64,000 bases of DNA, taken from the NCBI GenBank assembly GCA_963771845.1, contig CAVYVC010000018.1:248001-312000 (forward strand), read 5' to 3'. Origin of the DNA: VAZQ01 sp963771845 (GTDB taxonomy: Bacteria; Pseudomonadota; Alphaproteobacteria; Rhizobiales; Xanthobacteraceae). Made by a program: the position numbers and the translations under genes. The notes under the pieces are model-generated. The model was not told the origin of the DNA. It did not search any database and saw only the letters and a program-made list of their open reading frames with translations. Within the stretch, counting starts at the first letter, position 1. Each line of letters starts with the position of its first letter. Shown one piece after another: positions 7,630 through 18,169 of the stretch.

Positions 7630-8700
7630 TCAGACACAACTTCTTCGCAACGCCACGCGATCACACATCAGGCGTACTCGGCAACTCTTGTTCTCGCAAC
7701 GCCTCTCATCATCGATGCGGTTGCCGTTGCAGACATCGAGGCCGCTCTGGCTGCAGTACCGCCAGATGGCGTGCTGGACGAACCGGGGAAAGACCTGCGG
7801 ATAGCACGGATTGAACTGCCGGGCGTCGATCCGTTCTGCCACAGCTTGAATAATATCGGCGCAGCCGCCGGGCTGGTAGCAAGCCACGCCATACTGGTGA
7901 TTTGCGTTGAACCGCTGCAGGATCCCGATCCGGTGCAGAAAGTTGTGAACCAGCGTGTCGATAGCGATCATGCTGCCGCCGACCTCGATCCAATGCTCCA
8001 TCCTCTTCGGAGCACCGAGCAGGATGCAGGACAGGGCCATTGTCAAAACCTTGTCTGATACGCCGTAGACCTCGCGCAGCGGCGCAATCAGGGCAGTGCG
8101 CATTCTGGCCAGGCGGTCAGGGCTACGCGGACCGTCGGCTGTCTTCAACTGTCGGTCGATCCAACCGACCAGATCGTCATCGGCAATGTCGCGAATGAAC
8201 AGGAACAGGCAATACGCCGTCTGGTTGAGACGGCCGTTCCGCAAATCAAGGTTCGGCAACGGACACCGGCTGATGTGATCGGGCTCGGCACAGGTTCGGC
8301 TGATTTTGTCGTATCGGCAATCGTGGAAATGCCAGTAGGACTTCAGCTTGGGACAACGGGCGCCACGATCCAGGCCCTGTTTGATGCCGCGCCACCTGGC
8401 CCGGCCGTGCTTCTCCATATACTCATAGGCGACCTGGTCCGAGATGCCTTGGTAGCTGAGAGCCGCCATCAGCCAATCAAACACAGGGCCGGTATCGCGG
8501 CTGCGGATCGCCGCTCTGACCTGGTCGGCCCGCAGGTCTGCTCGGACCTCATCGATAAGCGTTGGCGAGCCCGCGAGGCCACAAATGGCATGGATCAGCC
8601 GAACGGCATGATTGATTGCGGCGTCTCGCCTGTTCTGAATTTTGGTGTTTTTTGGGTGCCTGGTCTGCCGAGCCCCAGAAATTGTGCTCGTCAGAGCCAT
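7630..8700 (-). CDS. integrase-associated hypothetical protein, HhH-like with C-terminal cysteines
   Basis: A 356-residue protein placed just after the tyrosine integrase on the same strand. Residues ~215-260 (VYGVSDKVLTMALSCILL, then IAIDTLVHNFLHRIGIL) resemble the helix-hairpin-helix and following helix of endonuclease III-type base-excision glycosylases, where the aspartate after the hairpin is catalytic. The C-terminal 60 residues contain regularly placed cysteines (FNPCYP, RYCSQ, VCNG, RRCENKSCRVRLMC) that could hold an iron-sulfur cluster as in that family. The canonical lysine/aspartate active site is not certain. It may be a DNA repair-like companion of the element's integrase. The name is inference. 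Confidence 0.5.
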   Translation of the reverse strand: MALTSTISGARQTRHPKNTKIQNRRDAAINHAVRLIHAICGLAGSPTLIDEVRADLRADQVRAAIRSRDTGPVFDWLMAALSYQGISDQVAYEYMEKHGRARWRGIKQGLDRGARCPKLKSYWHFHDCRYDKISRTCAEPDHISRCPLPNLDLRNGRLNQTAYCLFLFIRDIADDDLVGWIDRQLKTADGPRSPDRLARMRTALIAPLREVYGVSDKVLTMALSCILLGAPKRMEHWIEVGGSMIAIDTLVHNFLHRIGILQRFNANHQYGVACYQPGGCADIIQAVAERIDARQFNPCYPQVFPRFVQHAIWRYCSQSGLDVCNGNRIDDERRCENKSCRVRLMCDRVALRRSCV

Positions 8701-8706
8701 CGCCGC

Positions 8707-9277
8707 TCAAAGCATCGAAACGAGTTTGCGCTGGGCATCGGTGTCGCCGTCGATGTACCGCTGCGTGGTCTGGATCGACCGGTGCCCTGCCAGCAGTTGC
8801 ACGTCGCGCAACGAGCCGCCCGCCTTATGGACGATGCGAGCGGCCCGGGTGACGAACGTGCGGCGGCCTGAATGCGACGAGCAGCCTCTCAAGCCGATGT
8901 TCTTGAACGCCCGGTTGAACCACACGACAATGCTCAGCGGCTGCATACGGCCGCCGCGCTCAGAGGCGATCACGTACTGCGATGGCGGCGCAACCTGGCG
9001 CCATGCTGCCAAGGCGGCAGCCAGATCGGGGTGAAGCGGAATTGACCGGCCGCTGCATTTCTTCGCCGTCATGCAGCTCGATCAAGCCGCTGACCTGGCC
9101 CGTGGCGTCGAGGACCATGTCCCACGTCAGGTTGGCGATCTCGCCAGCCCGCAACCCGGCCTTGGCCGACAGCAGGACCATCACGGTGTTGCGCAGCCGA
9201 CACCGGGTGCAGCTGGCGTAGACGAGGAGGTCGCCGACATTCGTAGTGGATAGTATTTTCGCTCGTTTGCCTGGCAT
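8707..9277 (-). pseudogene. tyrosine recombinase / integrase, one frameshift
   Basis: The start at 9277 (MPGKRAKILSTTNVGDLLVY) leads into KAGLRAGEIANLTWDMV, the first catalytic Arg region (LRxGExxxLxW). Near 9068 the frame shifts: the protein continues one frame over with KKCSGRSIPLHPDLAAALAA, then SSHSGRRTFVTRAAR (HxxR box) and LAGHRSIQTTQRYIDGD with the second His and the catalytic Tyr. All catalytic residues are present in the combined frames, so a one-base indel near the GCATGACGG junction is the only visible defect. It is a short (~190 residue) integrase lacking an N-terminal arm-binding domain, and it is followed by the companion gene at 7630-8700. An attachment site was not recognised. 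Confidence 0.75.
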
Positions 9278-9579
9278 TGTCGGCTCTTTAGTCAAATATA
9301 CAGCAGCGAGCCTGCTCGAACAATAAAAGAGGCGAATTTCACCATCTAAAAGATGACTGATAAGCAAACAGCAATTTGCTTATCAGTCTCGCGCTGATTG
9401 GATTTTACACAGGCGCCCGCCTTTCCGAATACTCCGGGGATTTAGGATGCCGATAGCCGCATGGTGCCGTTCGAGGCGAAGCCAATGACGAAGTTCTATG
9501 TGCCGGATTTGACCGTCAACATTGATAATCCATTTGTGCGAGACGGGAACGACAAGCTTACACTCATAACGGTCGCCCC

Positions 9580-9864
9580 TTAGGATAGGATGTCTACCAA
9601 CTCCGATCCTGAATCCGTAGCACCGCTGGAACTCGCTGGATTCTTCATCTTGAGCCAACTTTTACACCGACCACTTCGATACGGAAGATCACGCCGCTTC
9701 GATACGATCCCTTCTAATCCTATCTTGCAAGCATGCTGGAATATCATTTCCCCGTCACCCTCCAAGTGATCCGAAAATCGAAACCCGTCATGTCGCTCCA
9801 AGATTTTTTCTAATTTCGCTTTGCGCTTTTCAAGGGGATATTGCCGATAATCCTCACCATTCAT
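9580..9864 (-). pseudogene. ATP-dependent DNA ligase fragment
   Basis: This 94-residue frame matches the end of the adenylation domain of bacterial ATP-dependent ligases (LigD/LigC type): NGEDYRQYPLEKRKAKLEKI, FSDHLEGDGEMIFQHACKIG, LEGIVSKRRDLPYRSGRCKS and WLKMKNP. The motif EGIVSKRRDxPYRSGR is motif IV/V with the lysine that contacts the nucleotide. The nucleotidyl lysine motif (KxDG) and the OB-fold are absent: the sequence starts with an ATG placed by chance and diverges after KNPA. It is a relic inserted between ExoD and the integrase, probably from decay or recombination of a larger LigD gene. Confidence 0.75.
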
Positions 9865-9879
9865 TCGGACCCAAGATAG

Positions 9880-10494
9880 CTACCATATGCGGCTGATAAG
9901 GGCTGCCCCAACAATCGCTCCCCAAACTGCCGCTGACGCGACGCTTATCAGGACGACCGCCGCAAGAAAGGCGAAACAAAGCAGCAGTCCGTCTTCCTCT
10001 AAGTACGCAAGGGCAACCAGTGCGATCACAGTCGCCGGTGCGATATTGCTCAATGGCACTGGAGTAAGAAGCAACGCGGCAGTCAGCAACAGGATCACGA
10101 CACCAACAAAGTGCTTGGCCGCCTCAAAGGCAGTCGGCCAACGAGGATGAACTGCCTTCTCAAGATATTGCATTACGGGAATAGCGTGCCCACCAACCCA
10201 GAACAAATAACGCGTTGACAAACTTCGGGTGGTGATGAATTGCGGAAAAACAAGCTCACGACGACCCGCGATCATTTGGAGCGCAACGCCAGCGAGCATA
10301 AGAGCGGGTATTGTCGAACCTATCGGCGTTGTCGCGAGCACGCCAAGGAACAGGAGGACGATGCCGAACGAACGCTGGTGTAAGGTTGAGATCAGCCAGC
10401 CAAGAGTGAAGCACTCCGGTGGTGCCTGATGGAGAAGGTCCTCTAGCATCCGTGAGCTAGGCCGCTCTTTCGTGTGGGGCTGAACCTGCTCCAT
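9880..10494 (-). CDS. ExoD-family exopolysaccharide synthesis membrane protein
   Basis: A 204-residue inner-membrane protein of the ExoD family. The N-terminus (LEDLLHQAPPECFTLGWLIS) matches the conserved start with a Leu-rich helix, followed by GIVLLFLGVLATTPIGSTIP, a hydrophobic hairpin. Two or three more membrane segments follow near residues 125-150 and 160-200. The family was first linked to succinoglycan production in Sinorhizobium, with an unclear molecular role. Length is typical and the gene is intact. It does not lie in an exo cluster here; the tail of a nucleotide-sugar dehydrogenase at the window start is too far away to be cotranscribed. Confidence 0.85.
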   Translation of the reverse strand: MEQVQPHTKERPSSRMLEDLLHQAPPECFTLGWLISTLHQRSFGIVLLFLGVLATTPIGSTIPALMLAGVALQMIAGRRELVFPQFITTRSLSTRYLFWVGGHAIPVMQYLEKAVHPRWPTAFEAAKHFVGVVILLLTAALLLTPVPLSNIAPATVIALVALAYLEEDGLLLCFAFLAAVVLISVASAAVWGAIVGAALISRIW

Positions 10495-10582
10495 TCGCGC
10501 TTCCTCGTCATCATCCTCGTCAAATCAGCGCCGATGTGTCGGTGCAAATGTTCCGGCTTCCGTCCGAGCGGCGGCGAGGCAG

Positions 10583-10837
10583 TCAGCTTTTGACGCGCAG
10601 TCTTCGGCGTAATGGCTTATACCAATCGTAACGTCCAGTCTGCTCGATTGCCTCTATCCACGCGCAGTCGAAGGAATTCTTCGAGACCTTGAGTTCGCGC
10701 AACGCTGCGTCACGTAATTCGGCTTTGGTCAGGAACTTTGGTTGATTGTCTCGCATAAATGAAAGCAGCCAATGGTAACACCGCTGCCGTTCTTCGTCGG
10801 CTTTGTCATAAAGTTCCTGGGGTCTGCTCTTCGGCAT
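10583..10837 (-). CDS. small hypothetical protein with helix-turn-helix-like core
   Basis: An 84-residue charged protein (MPKSRPQELYDKADEERQRC start). The central LTKAELRDAALRELKVSKNS followed by FDCAWIEAIEQTGR has the spacing of a winged-helix recognition helix, and the tail is basic (PLRRRLRVKS). Coding quality is good: codon bias matches the neighbours and there are no rare stretches. Similar short proteins occur singly in Bradyrhizobium genomes as far as I recall. No function can be named. Confidence 0.5.
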   Translation of the reverse strand: MPKSRPQELYDKADEERQRCYHWLLSFMRDNQPKFLTKAELRDAALRELKVSKNSFDCAWIEAIEQTGRYDWYKPLRRRLRVKS

Positions 10838-11000
10838 CGACGGCCTGAATCATAGGGCCAATGGCAAAATCAACAAGGTTGGCGCTTATCCTTGACGGCG
10901 GCCTCTGGATGGATTGGGAATCGGAATGCTCGACAAGCCGAAAACAAAGGCCGCCTCCGGCGTGAAGGCGGCTTAAAGGAAAACTCTCCCAGTCGGCAAA

Positions 11001-11168
11001 TCAAATGTGCGGAACCCGTTCTTGGGCTTTGGTTTCAGCCGCTGTGACAGGTTGCGCAGGAAGCTGAAGCACCATTGCTTCCTGACCCTTCAACACGTGG
11101 GTCAGCAGCACCATCTTTCCATCGGGAAATTCCAACGCATCGTGATGCGTTCGCGGGTTGTCCTTGTT
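11001..11168 (-). pseudogene. remnant of a short conserved protein
   Basis: Only the last ~50 codons look like protein: DALEFPDGKMVLLTHVLKGQ then EAMVLQLPAQPVTAAE, a beta-rich pattern (LEFPxGxxVLLTxxLxGQxATVLQLP) that I recall from small Rhizobiales proteins. The frame continues upstream to 11552, but that part is low-complexity Ser/Arg/Pro sequence with no start or ribosome site. So it is either a tiny gene with an unusual start near 11168 or a fragment. Confidence 0.35.
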
Positions 11169-11649
11169 CACTTGCCGAAAAGATGGCCGTGGTGTGCTTG
11201 AGCACCTCGGGCTTCCACCCGAGCAACTGCCCGCGTGCACTGCACTGCACATTACCGGAGCGGTGAAGGCAAGCTCCGTGCCCGGAAGCAACCCGCCCTT
11301 CGACCGGCATGATTCTGATGAGCGGTGCCACCTGCGCTCTAAAGCGCGCTCTCGTTCAAGTGGGTATTGAAGCGAAGTCGGCACGGCAGTCACCTCCCTT
11401 TTGGTGAGAACGGCTGGCGATGATGGTTGTTCCGCAGTCGCGGGCCAGATTGCTGGTGCCCTGGCCATAGAAGGCGCGGACTGCGTGAGCATGCCAGGGA
11501 CGGCACTGCCTTTACCGGTGTGGCGCCGATGAAGCGGCCTGCTTCTGCTCACTGTCCGCGCACGGGATCAACGCGCCAGCGCTCGAATGGTTTCTAGCCC
11601 GACCATCTGCAAGGGCACGATCCGCGTCGATGCCCCAGTTGACGCAACT
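11169..11649. other. stretch without a supported gene
   Basis: Open frames occur on both strands but none has convincing composition or a ribosome site. I see no repeat or RNA structure. Confidence 0.4.
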
Positions 11650-12081
11650 TCATCCGGCAAGGAGGTTCGCGCTGCTAAGCTCGGCAGCTCGCTTCTGATA
11701 CTCCTTTGCCATCCGGCGTAACTCCGCAGCCACTGCACGCGATTTCGCAGCGCGAGCTTGCCGCAGGCAAATGCGCCTTCCGGTGTCCTGCGCCTTTTCC
11801 TGAAGGCGCTCGAACTCCGCAAGCCGACGCGCGATTTCGAGATTCGCGGCTCCCTTGCTGCGATTACATGAGGCGTGTGTGATGGCGAAGTTGTTCTCCG
11901 CGTCGAGCCCATCTTCAATTAGAGGATCGATGTGGTCGATATCAAGCTGACCCTTGTGCAACATAAGATCGACGGGCTGATCACAGATGAAGCAGCGGCC
12001 CGACTGTCGTGTCAGAAGCTTTTGCTCCAGCTTTGCCCTCTGCTCGGCGTCAAGTCCTGTGAGATACCGTGACTTCGGCAT
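11650..12081 (-). CDS. HNH endonuclease-like protein
   Basis: A 143-residue protein with a compact HNH (ENDO VII-like) nuclease fold: a zinc knuckle CFICDQP at residues 30-36, the His pair in DIDHIDPLIEDGLDAENNFA, and NFAITHASCNRSKG with the terminal His and Cys. The region after residue ~90 is a long charged helix (LEIARRLAEFERLQEKAQ). I recall homologues much longer than this, in which the helix leads into a further domain, so the present gene may be cut short at its 3' end. It would cut DNA as part of a mobile element or defence module; it lies directly downstream of the defence-like operon on the same strand, 195 bases after its last gene. Confidence 0.65.
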   Translation of the reverse strand: MPKSRYLTGLDAEQRAKLEQKLLTRQSGRCFICDQPVDLMLHKGQLDIDHIDPLIEDGLDAENNFAITHASCNRSKGAANLEIARRLAEFERLQEKAQDTGRRICLRQARAAKSRAVAAELRRMAKEYQKRAAELSSANLLAG

Positions 12082-12275
12082 TGCGGACTCTCCAAATGAG
12101 AAGAAAAGAGTAGTCGTTCGTCAGACGTAAGGGAACTTGCCGGCTGAGCGAGTGGTTCACGCCCGACGCTCCTGCAGCACGCGTTGGCTGACCCAGGACA
12201 AGCAGGCGAGCCGCTCGCCCTTGGGTTTAGGTGTGAGGGAATGCGACAGTTTCCGGTTAGCGCGCAACTCCTGTT

Positions 12276-15200
12276 TTACTGACGGCGAAAGATGTCCAGA
12301 TGCTCCGAGACCTGATCTGCAATCGCCCGTCCTGACCTTATAGCAACGACACGGAAGCCCTGATCTTTCAGCGCTTCGCGCACCGTGCGGTCACGTTCGG
12401 CTTGGGCCGGCTCATCATGGTGGGGACCGTCAATGAAAATGCAGACACCGGGAATACCGTCCCGCTCGTAATAGAAATCGGGCTGAACGGCGATGCCATC
12501 TGCAGGTGTGTGTTGCGCATGGTCCGGTAGGCGCAGCCCGTTCTTGTAGAGATATTCGAGAAATGCGCGTTCGAAGCTTGAACCAGGATCGATGAGGCCC
12601 AACAGCCGTCGATATTGCTCATTATAACTTGGCCCATTTGCAATGGGCGCGATCTCACTGCGCGAGAGTGCAAATAAGAAGTCACGCACCTTATGTCGAT
12701 CGAGATGCCGATGATCCGGTTGATTGGAATAGCTCAAGAGACAATCGTAGCAGGCTACTGTGCACCGCTCTTCCCAATCGGGCAGCGCTTGACCACTGGA
12801 CGGATCAAAGTGAAGGATTTCGAGCGCGCGAGACGGCTAATTTTCTGAACTCACGAGGTTCAGCAATAAGCCGTTCCCAGACGCCAATGCCGCCCTCCGC
12901 CGCCTCCCAAAATAGAAGATTTTCATTCTCCTCGCGTCCAATAAGCTCGACTGCGATCTCTCGCTCTTCGATTTGATATTCGATCTGCAATGCACGGCGA
13001 AGCGCGTAGGCTAGACTTCTGAGGAAGCCCTCATCGTTCGCCGCTTCTGAACTCGGCTGCAGCAAAAGGAGATTCCGGTTATCCGTGACAAATGGCCTGA
13101 TGCCAGTCATCAGAGTTCCGACCACCGCCATCGGCATTGTTTGCGTCGTCCGCATCATCCCTCGACCGCCAACGACCGGTCGCGCTATCGATGATGAAGC
13201 CAACTTGTTCGGATGACTTTCGCCAACCGTGATTAATGCGCCACAGCTGGGCTTGCGGCAGATATAGCGCCGACAGGATCGGCTTGCCCGTCTCCGGTTC
13301 GACGAGAATGCGACGTTCTCGTGTTGCGGTTCCTCCAGTGCGAAAATGCGTTGTAGTCGAGTAGCCTTCGCGGACCCGCTCCTCTTCTTCCGAGGTGATA
13401 CGCGTCCAGCGCTGCGCCCGTACTGTCGGCTGCTGGAACAATGATTGCGGATATTGTGATGTCGCTCCATCGAGCCGCGTTCCGCAGTGGACGCAAAGAT
13501 CAACATCGGCCTCATCACGAGGGATGTACGTAGCCGCAGCAATTGCACAATTTTGCCCGGGTTAGACGTGCCTCGATGCCACCGGCAGGTACAACAACAG
13601 AAGCAATGCGATGCTTGCGGCCTTCGTGATAAAGCGTAGTTGCCGGGCCCAAATTCGACCAAGCCAATGAACCGGGGACGATCGATGGCTTGAGCCTGCT
13701 CGCCCGTAGCAACAAGCGCTCGGACCGGAAGGCGCGGGAAGTTATAGCCCGGAAGAAATCCCTCGTTGGCGAGGTACCGATAGACGTAGAAGTCGGCCTC
13801 GGTGTTATCACCTTCATTCAGGAGAAGTTGAATCTCTCGCTTGGCTTCCCGTTCACGCTGCTCGGCTGTATCCCGGTCTTTGCGCGCTGCACGTGGATTG
13901 TCGATGATTTTGCGAGCGGCATCGCGCTGCTCTGTCGCCGCCTTGTAAAGCTCGCGCCAGCGATCGAATGCCTGATCGAACCTTTGCGGTGCCGATCGAG
14001 CAATGTCTTCCAACCAAGCCTGCGAATACCAATGCGCTTGAGCCAGCTCGGGCCCACAGAAGGAGATTACCTCTGCGAAAGGCATCGAGAGTTTCTTTGA
14101 GACTTTGCTCTGTGAATTTGAGCTGTTCCGCCAAATCCTCCCGGACTGGATGACCTGGTTTATCGAGGTCGAGAACCTCGGCAATCGATTGCCCAAGCTT
14201 AGGCTTCACGATCGAGAGCCAAGTCGACTGAAGGTGTGCCTCGACGAGTTCCTTGTTGACGAGGTCAATTCGTGGTGGCGCAACCACGCCGGCGATCATG
14301 TCTTGCGCCTTGTGAAAGAAGTATCGATCGTGGACATTGCCGTGGCTCGCGAAAGCCATAACCAGTGCCGCTTTGCCGCCGCGACCGGCTCGGCCGCTGC
14401 GCTGAGCATAGTTTGCGGGCGTTGGCGGCACATTGCGCATGTGGACGACCGACAGGTCCTTGATGTCGACCCCAAGTTCCATCGTCGGTGAGCAGTACAG
14501 GATCGGCAGCTCTCCAGAATTGAAATTCCTCTCTCGCAGCTCCCGCCGATCAGATCGTACTTGTCCGGTGTGCTCCGCCGTTATCAGGCCCTTGAATTGC
14601 CCTTTCCGCTGCTGATTGCCATTCCCTCCCAGTGCCTGCTGATAGAGGGCCCCGAAATAAGCATTGGCATTGCGCCTTGTCTCATCTTCCCGGCGCAAAT
14701 GGAGTGACTTGCCGCGGACAGGGTCTGGCGGAGGCGGCACGCCATCGCCCAGCCGCCAGCGCAATGCACTCACCATGATCTGGACACCAAACGGTTGGCC
14801 GTTTCTTTCAACAATCCGAAGGATATGCCCTCTTAGCGCGGCCAGCAGGATCGTGATCAGCTTTTCAACGTCTTCGGCTGAAAGATTTTCATCGATCCCC
14901 CATGTGCGCCGGGAGCGGAGATAACGAGCGATTGCCGAACGCGGGCCTAGGCGAAGCGCCACGTCGCGGTCACGATCTGTGGGTGTCACTTGCGGGAGGA
15001 CCGCAATGCCTCCTCGACGCAGCCGCTCCTGCTCATCGAATGCCCAAGGCTCTCGCAGCACAGCGTTGGCACGCTGCACAAGCCGTCGTGTCTCATCGTC
15101 CGTCAGCGCACGGTCATCGAGAATTAGAACGCTGCGCATATGATCCAGAATTGCGGTCAAGACGGCTTTGCGTCCCGCTGGTGAAACACCTCCAATGGTT

Positions 15201-17433
15201 GAATGAGACCAAAGCGCTTCGTTTGCGACGAGCTCATCGAGTCCCGGCATACTCAATTCTCAATAGGCCGGTTTGCTCCAAGTTTGGCTGTGCCACGCGC
15301 CAAGCGCGGGCCAAATCTTCCACAGCAAGGTAGTGAAGAACCTGCATCATTACATTTCGAGCGCTAGCAAATCCGGGGCCGGCTTCGACCGGCTCCTTCA
15401 TAAAGTGCTCTGGCTTTGGGTCGAGCGCAGCAAAAATTGCTTCTCCGAGCGCATCGAACGCCAGTGTATGGCCCTGCGCGGATCGCAGCGCCTTGACGAG
15501 GGCTGCTCGGAGTTGGACCACCTGAACAAAATCGTTGGTATGCCCGGCCTGCAACGAGGCATCCTGCCGGTTATCTGTAAAGCTCAACAGGCGCGGCGGC
15601 TCGCCTGTCTCGCGTACACCAAATTGCGGAAGACTGGTCACGGCCGTCGTAGCGACCACGGTCGTGGCGGTAGAGCGGCCAGTCTGGCTGAGAGTCACCA
15701 GCTTGCGGAAGTCACTCTCGCGGAGATCATAGGCTGCACGGCAGCGAAGGCACAGCATAAGTGGCCGCGGTTGCCACCAGGCAGCAAGCGCGCCGGCGAT
15801 TTCAGTCTCGCTCGCCTTACCGTCGACTGTCACCCAAATGCGTCGAGGGACGTGGGCTTGATAATGCTTTTTGACGCGCAAACCGCTTCGGCGCATATCG
15901 ACAAAATTGTCGGGCAAATCTTCGTCCTCGCTCCAGAGACTGCCATCCTCAAGCGAGATGAATCCGGGGTCGCCGCAGGTCCTCGTCGGTAACATGCAGC
16001 AATGGCGAACGGGGCAGGAGTTCAAGGCCGTCCTTTCCAGGAGCGAGCGAGCAGAGGTAATGCTCTTGCCCGCATTCGCGGCAGAATGCGAGTGGGTACA
16101 TGACCCGGTTTTCAGGCTTGCCGGATTCCCTCGGCGCGTAGAACGGCCCTTCTGAAGAGAACGACCGCACATCTGGCGCTTCCAATGTTGTGTAAACACT
16201 GCCTCCCGATGAGAGAAACTGGTGGAGCCGGAAGGCAAACACTGGCTCGCCCGGCCGCTGTTCGGCCGCGTTGCCAGCGTCGAGAACGGCTCTCAACGCC
16301 GCATTGCACTGTTGTTCAGTAAAGCCAGTCTTCTCGACTAACTGTATTAAGCCGTCCTGAAAGGCCAGAGGCTTGCGGCGCTCCAGGCGGCCATCACTGC
16401 TGATTGCGAGCCCGAATGTCGTTTCAACCCAAGCGGCAAGGGGATGGCTCGTAACTGACGCGACTGTCGGTTCGGGCGGCGGCGCGAGTACGGCTGCGCG
16501 CAAAGCTTCGGTCGTCGTTGGCACCTCGGCGGTGGTAAGCCGTCGCAGCTTCTCGTCGATCACATTGTCCGGTTTGATCGTCACGCCGAAGAACCGGCTG
16601 CCGACCTCCCCAATGCGTGCGCGCGTCGCATTGCGATCCTCGCCCGTCGCAAGAGTGGCCGACGTGCCGATGCACAAAAGATCGTCACGGCCAGCCCGCT
16701 GGCGTACTCGGCGCATCAGCATAGCGACATCCGCACCTTGTCGCCCGCGATAGACGTGCAGCTCGTCGACCGCGAGAAACTTTAGTGCCCGAGTCGCCTG
16801 ATGCAGAAGCGAACGATCCGCCGGACGAATCAGCACATATTCGAGCATCACGTAGTTGGTCAGCAGGATATGTGGTGGATCGGTCAAAATCCGATCGCGG
16901 TCCTTGCCACGGTCCTGCCCGGTGTAGCGCGAGAAAGTGATCGGGCAATCTGGCCAATTCTTCTTGAAGTCCTGTAATGCCTTGAGCTGACTGTTGATCA
17001 AGGCGTTCGTCGGATAAACGACGAGAGCGCGAACGGAATGATCGGTCGGATTGTTCTTGAGCACGTGGTCCACAATCGGCACCAGGTAGGTCAGGCTCTT
17101 GCCTGACCCGGTGCCGGTGGAAACAAGGTAGGGCTCGTTCTTGCCCGCGGCGGCGATGGCTTCGGCTTGGTGCCTGTAGAGCCGGATATTCGGCCCGAAG
17201 AAGCGCGCAGTTTCTTTCCCGATCACACCGCCTGCCGCGAGGTCGGCAAGGGTACGGGCTGGCTCGTAAGCCGGATTGAGCTGCAACACCGCATCAGGCC
17301 AGAGCTCACCACTCTCCAGCATTTCCTGCACGAAGCGCTCGATGCGCTCATCGCGGATATGGATGAAGCTTTCCACATACTCGCGATATTCACGGACGAC
17401 ATGTCCGCGCAGGCCGAAAACATCGAAGGCCAT
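12276..17433 (-). pseudogene. giant DEAD/DEAH helicase with DUF1998 and C-terminal nuclease domain, multiply frameshifted
   Basis: About 1,715 codons when frames are joined. Part 1 (17433-15970) is the ATPase core: LYRHQAEAIAAAGKNEPYLV, STGTGSGKSLTYL (Walker A), LAVDELHVYRG (a DELH box) and IGTSATLA. Part 2 has SFTDNRQDASLQAGH. Part 3 carries the C-terminal helicase motifs YCSPTMELGVDIKDL and NYAQRSGRAGRGGKAALV (motif VI). Later parts hold a four-cysteine knuckle (LCNCCGY ... LCVHCG) and the DUF1998 end CYDCLLSYSNQPDHRHLDRH. The tail (12737-12276) has a Vsr/DUF559-like nuclease motif, GIAVQPDFYYERDGIPGVCI with FIDGPHHDE. Breaks lie near 15970, 15243, 14080, 13645, 13525, 13120 and 12815. It is the last gene of the operon, 9 bases after the nuclease-like gene. 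Confidence 0.75.
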
Positions 17434-17442
17434 TGCCCGCCC

Positions 17443-18162
17443 CTAGCCCCGGTTCTCGTCAAAAAGCGACAATGGTTGCTTTGCATTATCCCTTGCCGGG
17501 GCGATATCGGTGGTACTGCTTCCAATGCAGTTCAATCCAGCTCTCACGAATTCATCTTCCGACCACCGGTACCGATCATAAAGCCGCCAAAGCGAATGAC
17601 CGGATTTCTCCCACTGCTCATGGGACCTCTTTATGACATCATATGCTCTGAATCTTCGGTGCACGAATCGGAATGCGTGTCCAAGCTGGACGATCTCCGC
17701 ACCCTTCCAGCGCAGCAGCGCTTGTTGTTGCGGATCGTGATGAATGAGCAATGCGGTAATTAGGAGATCAGGACTAGGCTCGCTTCGACCCCTTTCGTAC
17801 AGTTCGCGAGCAGCTTGGTCCCAAAGTCCATCAGGAATGACACCGACGAGAGCTAGAAAGCTCTCCATAATCCTCCGTCGTTGGTTCGACCATGCACGAT
17901 TGAAGCCATGCGCCCCCTTTTTTGCATCACAGAATACAACAATCGTGCGTTCCACACGCTCGATCCAATCATCATCAACCATCGGATTGTCAAGGTGCTC
18001 GCGCCGGTATCGGAAGCACACGCCAACAACGTCGATCTCAGTTCTGTCATCGCCTCTTCGGTCACCGTGTACCAGGAGATTTCTAAGGCACAAAAATCCG
18101 ATTAGGCGCAGATACCAGTAGGCAACATCCTCAGGATTAAGTTTGTCAGACATGAAACTCAT
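17443..18162 (-). CDS. PD-(D/E)XK-like nuclease, hypothetical
   Basis: From the ATG at 18162 (8 bases after the stop of the TOPRIM frame) the product is 239 residues and intact. After a helical start (PEDVAYWYLRLIGFLCLRNL) come DDRTEIDVVGVCFRYRRE and ERTIVVFCDAKKGAHGFN. The pairing of Asp44 in a TEIDVV strand with Asp79-Ala-Lys81 in a hydrophobic strand matches the PD-(D/E)XK endonuclease pattern, with Glu often in the second site. The rest (WSEDEFVRAG; repeated Trp) is unassigned. It lies in the operon between TOPRIM and helicase, so it may be the effector nuclease or a subunit of the complex. The fold call is inferred from motif spacing only. Confidence 0.55.
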   Translation of the reverse strand: MSFMSDKLNPEDVAYWYLRLIGFLCLRNLLVHGDRRGDDRTEIDVVGVCFRYRREHLDNPMVDDDWIERVERTIVVFCDAKKGAHGFNRAWSNQRRRIMESFLALVGVIPDGLWDQAARELYERGRSEPSPDLLITALLIHHDPQQQALLRWKGAEIVQLGHAFRFVHRRFRAYDVIKRSHEQWEKSGHSLWRLYDRYRWSEDEFVRAGLNCIGSSTTDIAPARDNAKQPLSLFDENRG

Positions 18163-18169
18163 TCCAAAC

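Noticed and set aside
7630..8700. Transposase for the gene beside the integrase
   Set aside because: No DDE triad or helix-turn-helix; the HhH-like core and cysteines fit better.
9383..9658. Minus-strand frame after the ligase fragment
   Set aside because: It overlaps the ligase frame at its start, has no ribosome site and no recognised domain.
11568..11918. Second minus-strand frame under the HNH gene
   Set aside because: Shadow of the HNH coding frame; composition Ser/Arg-rich.
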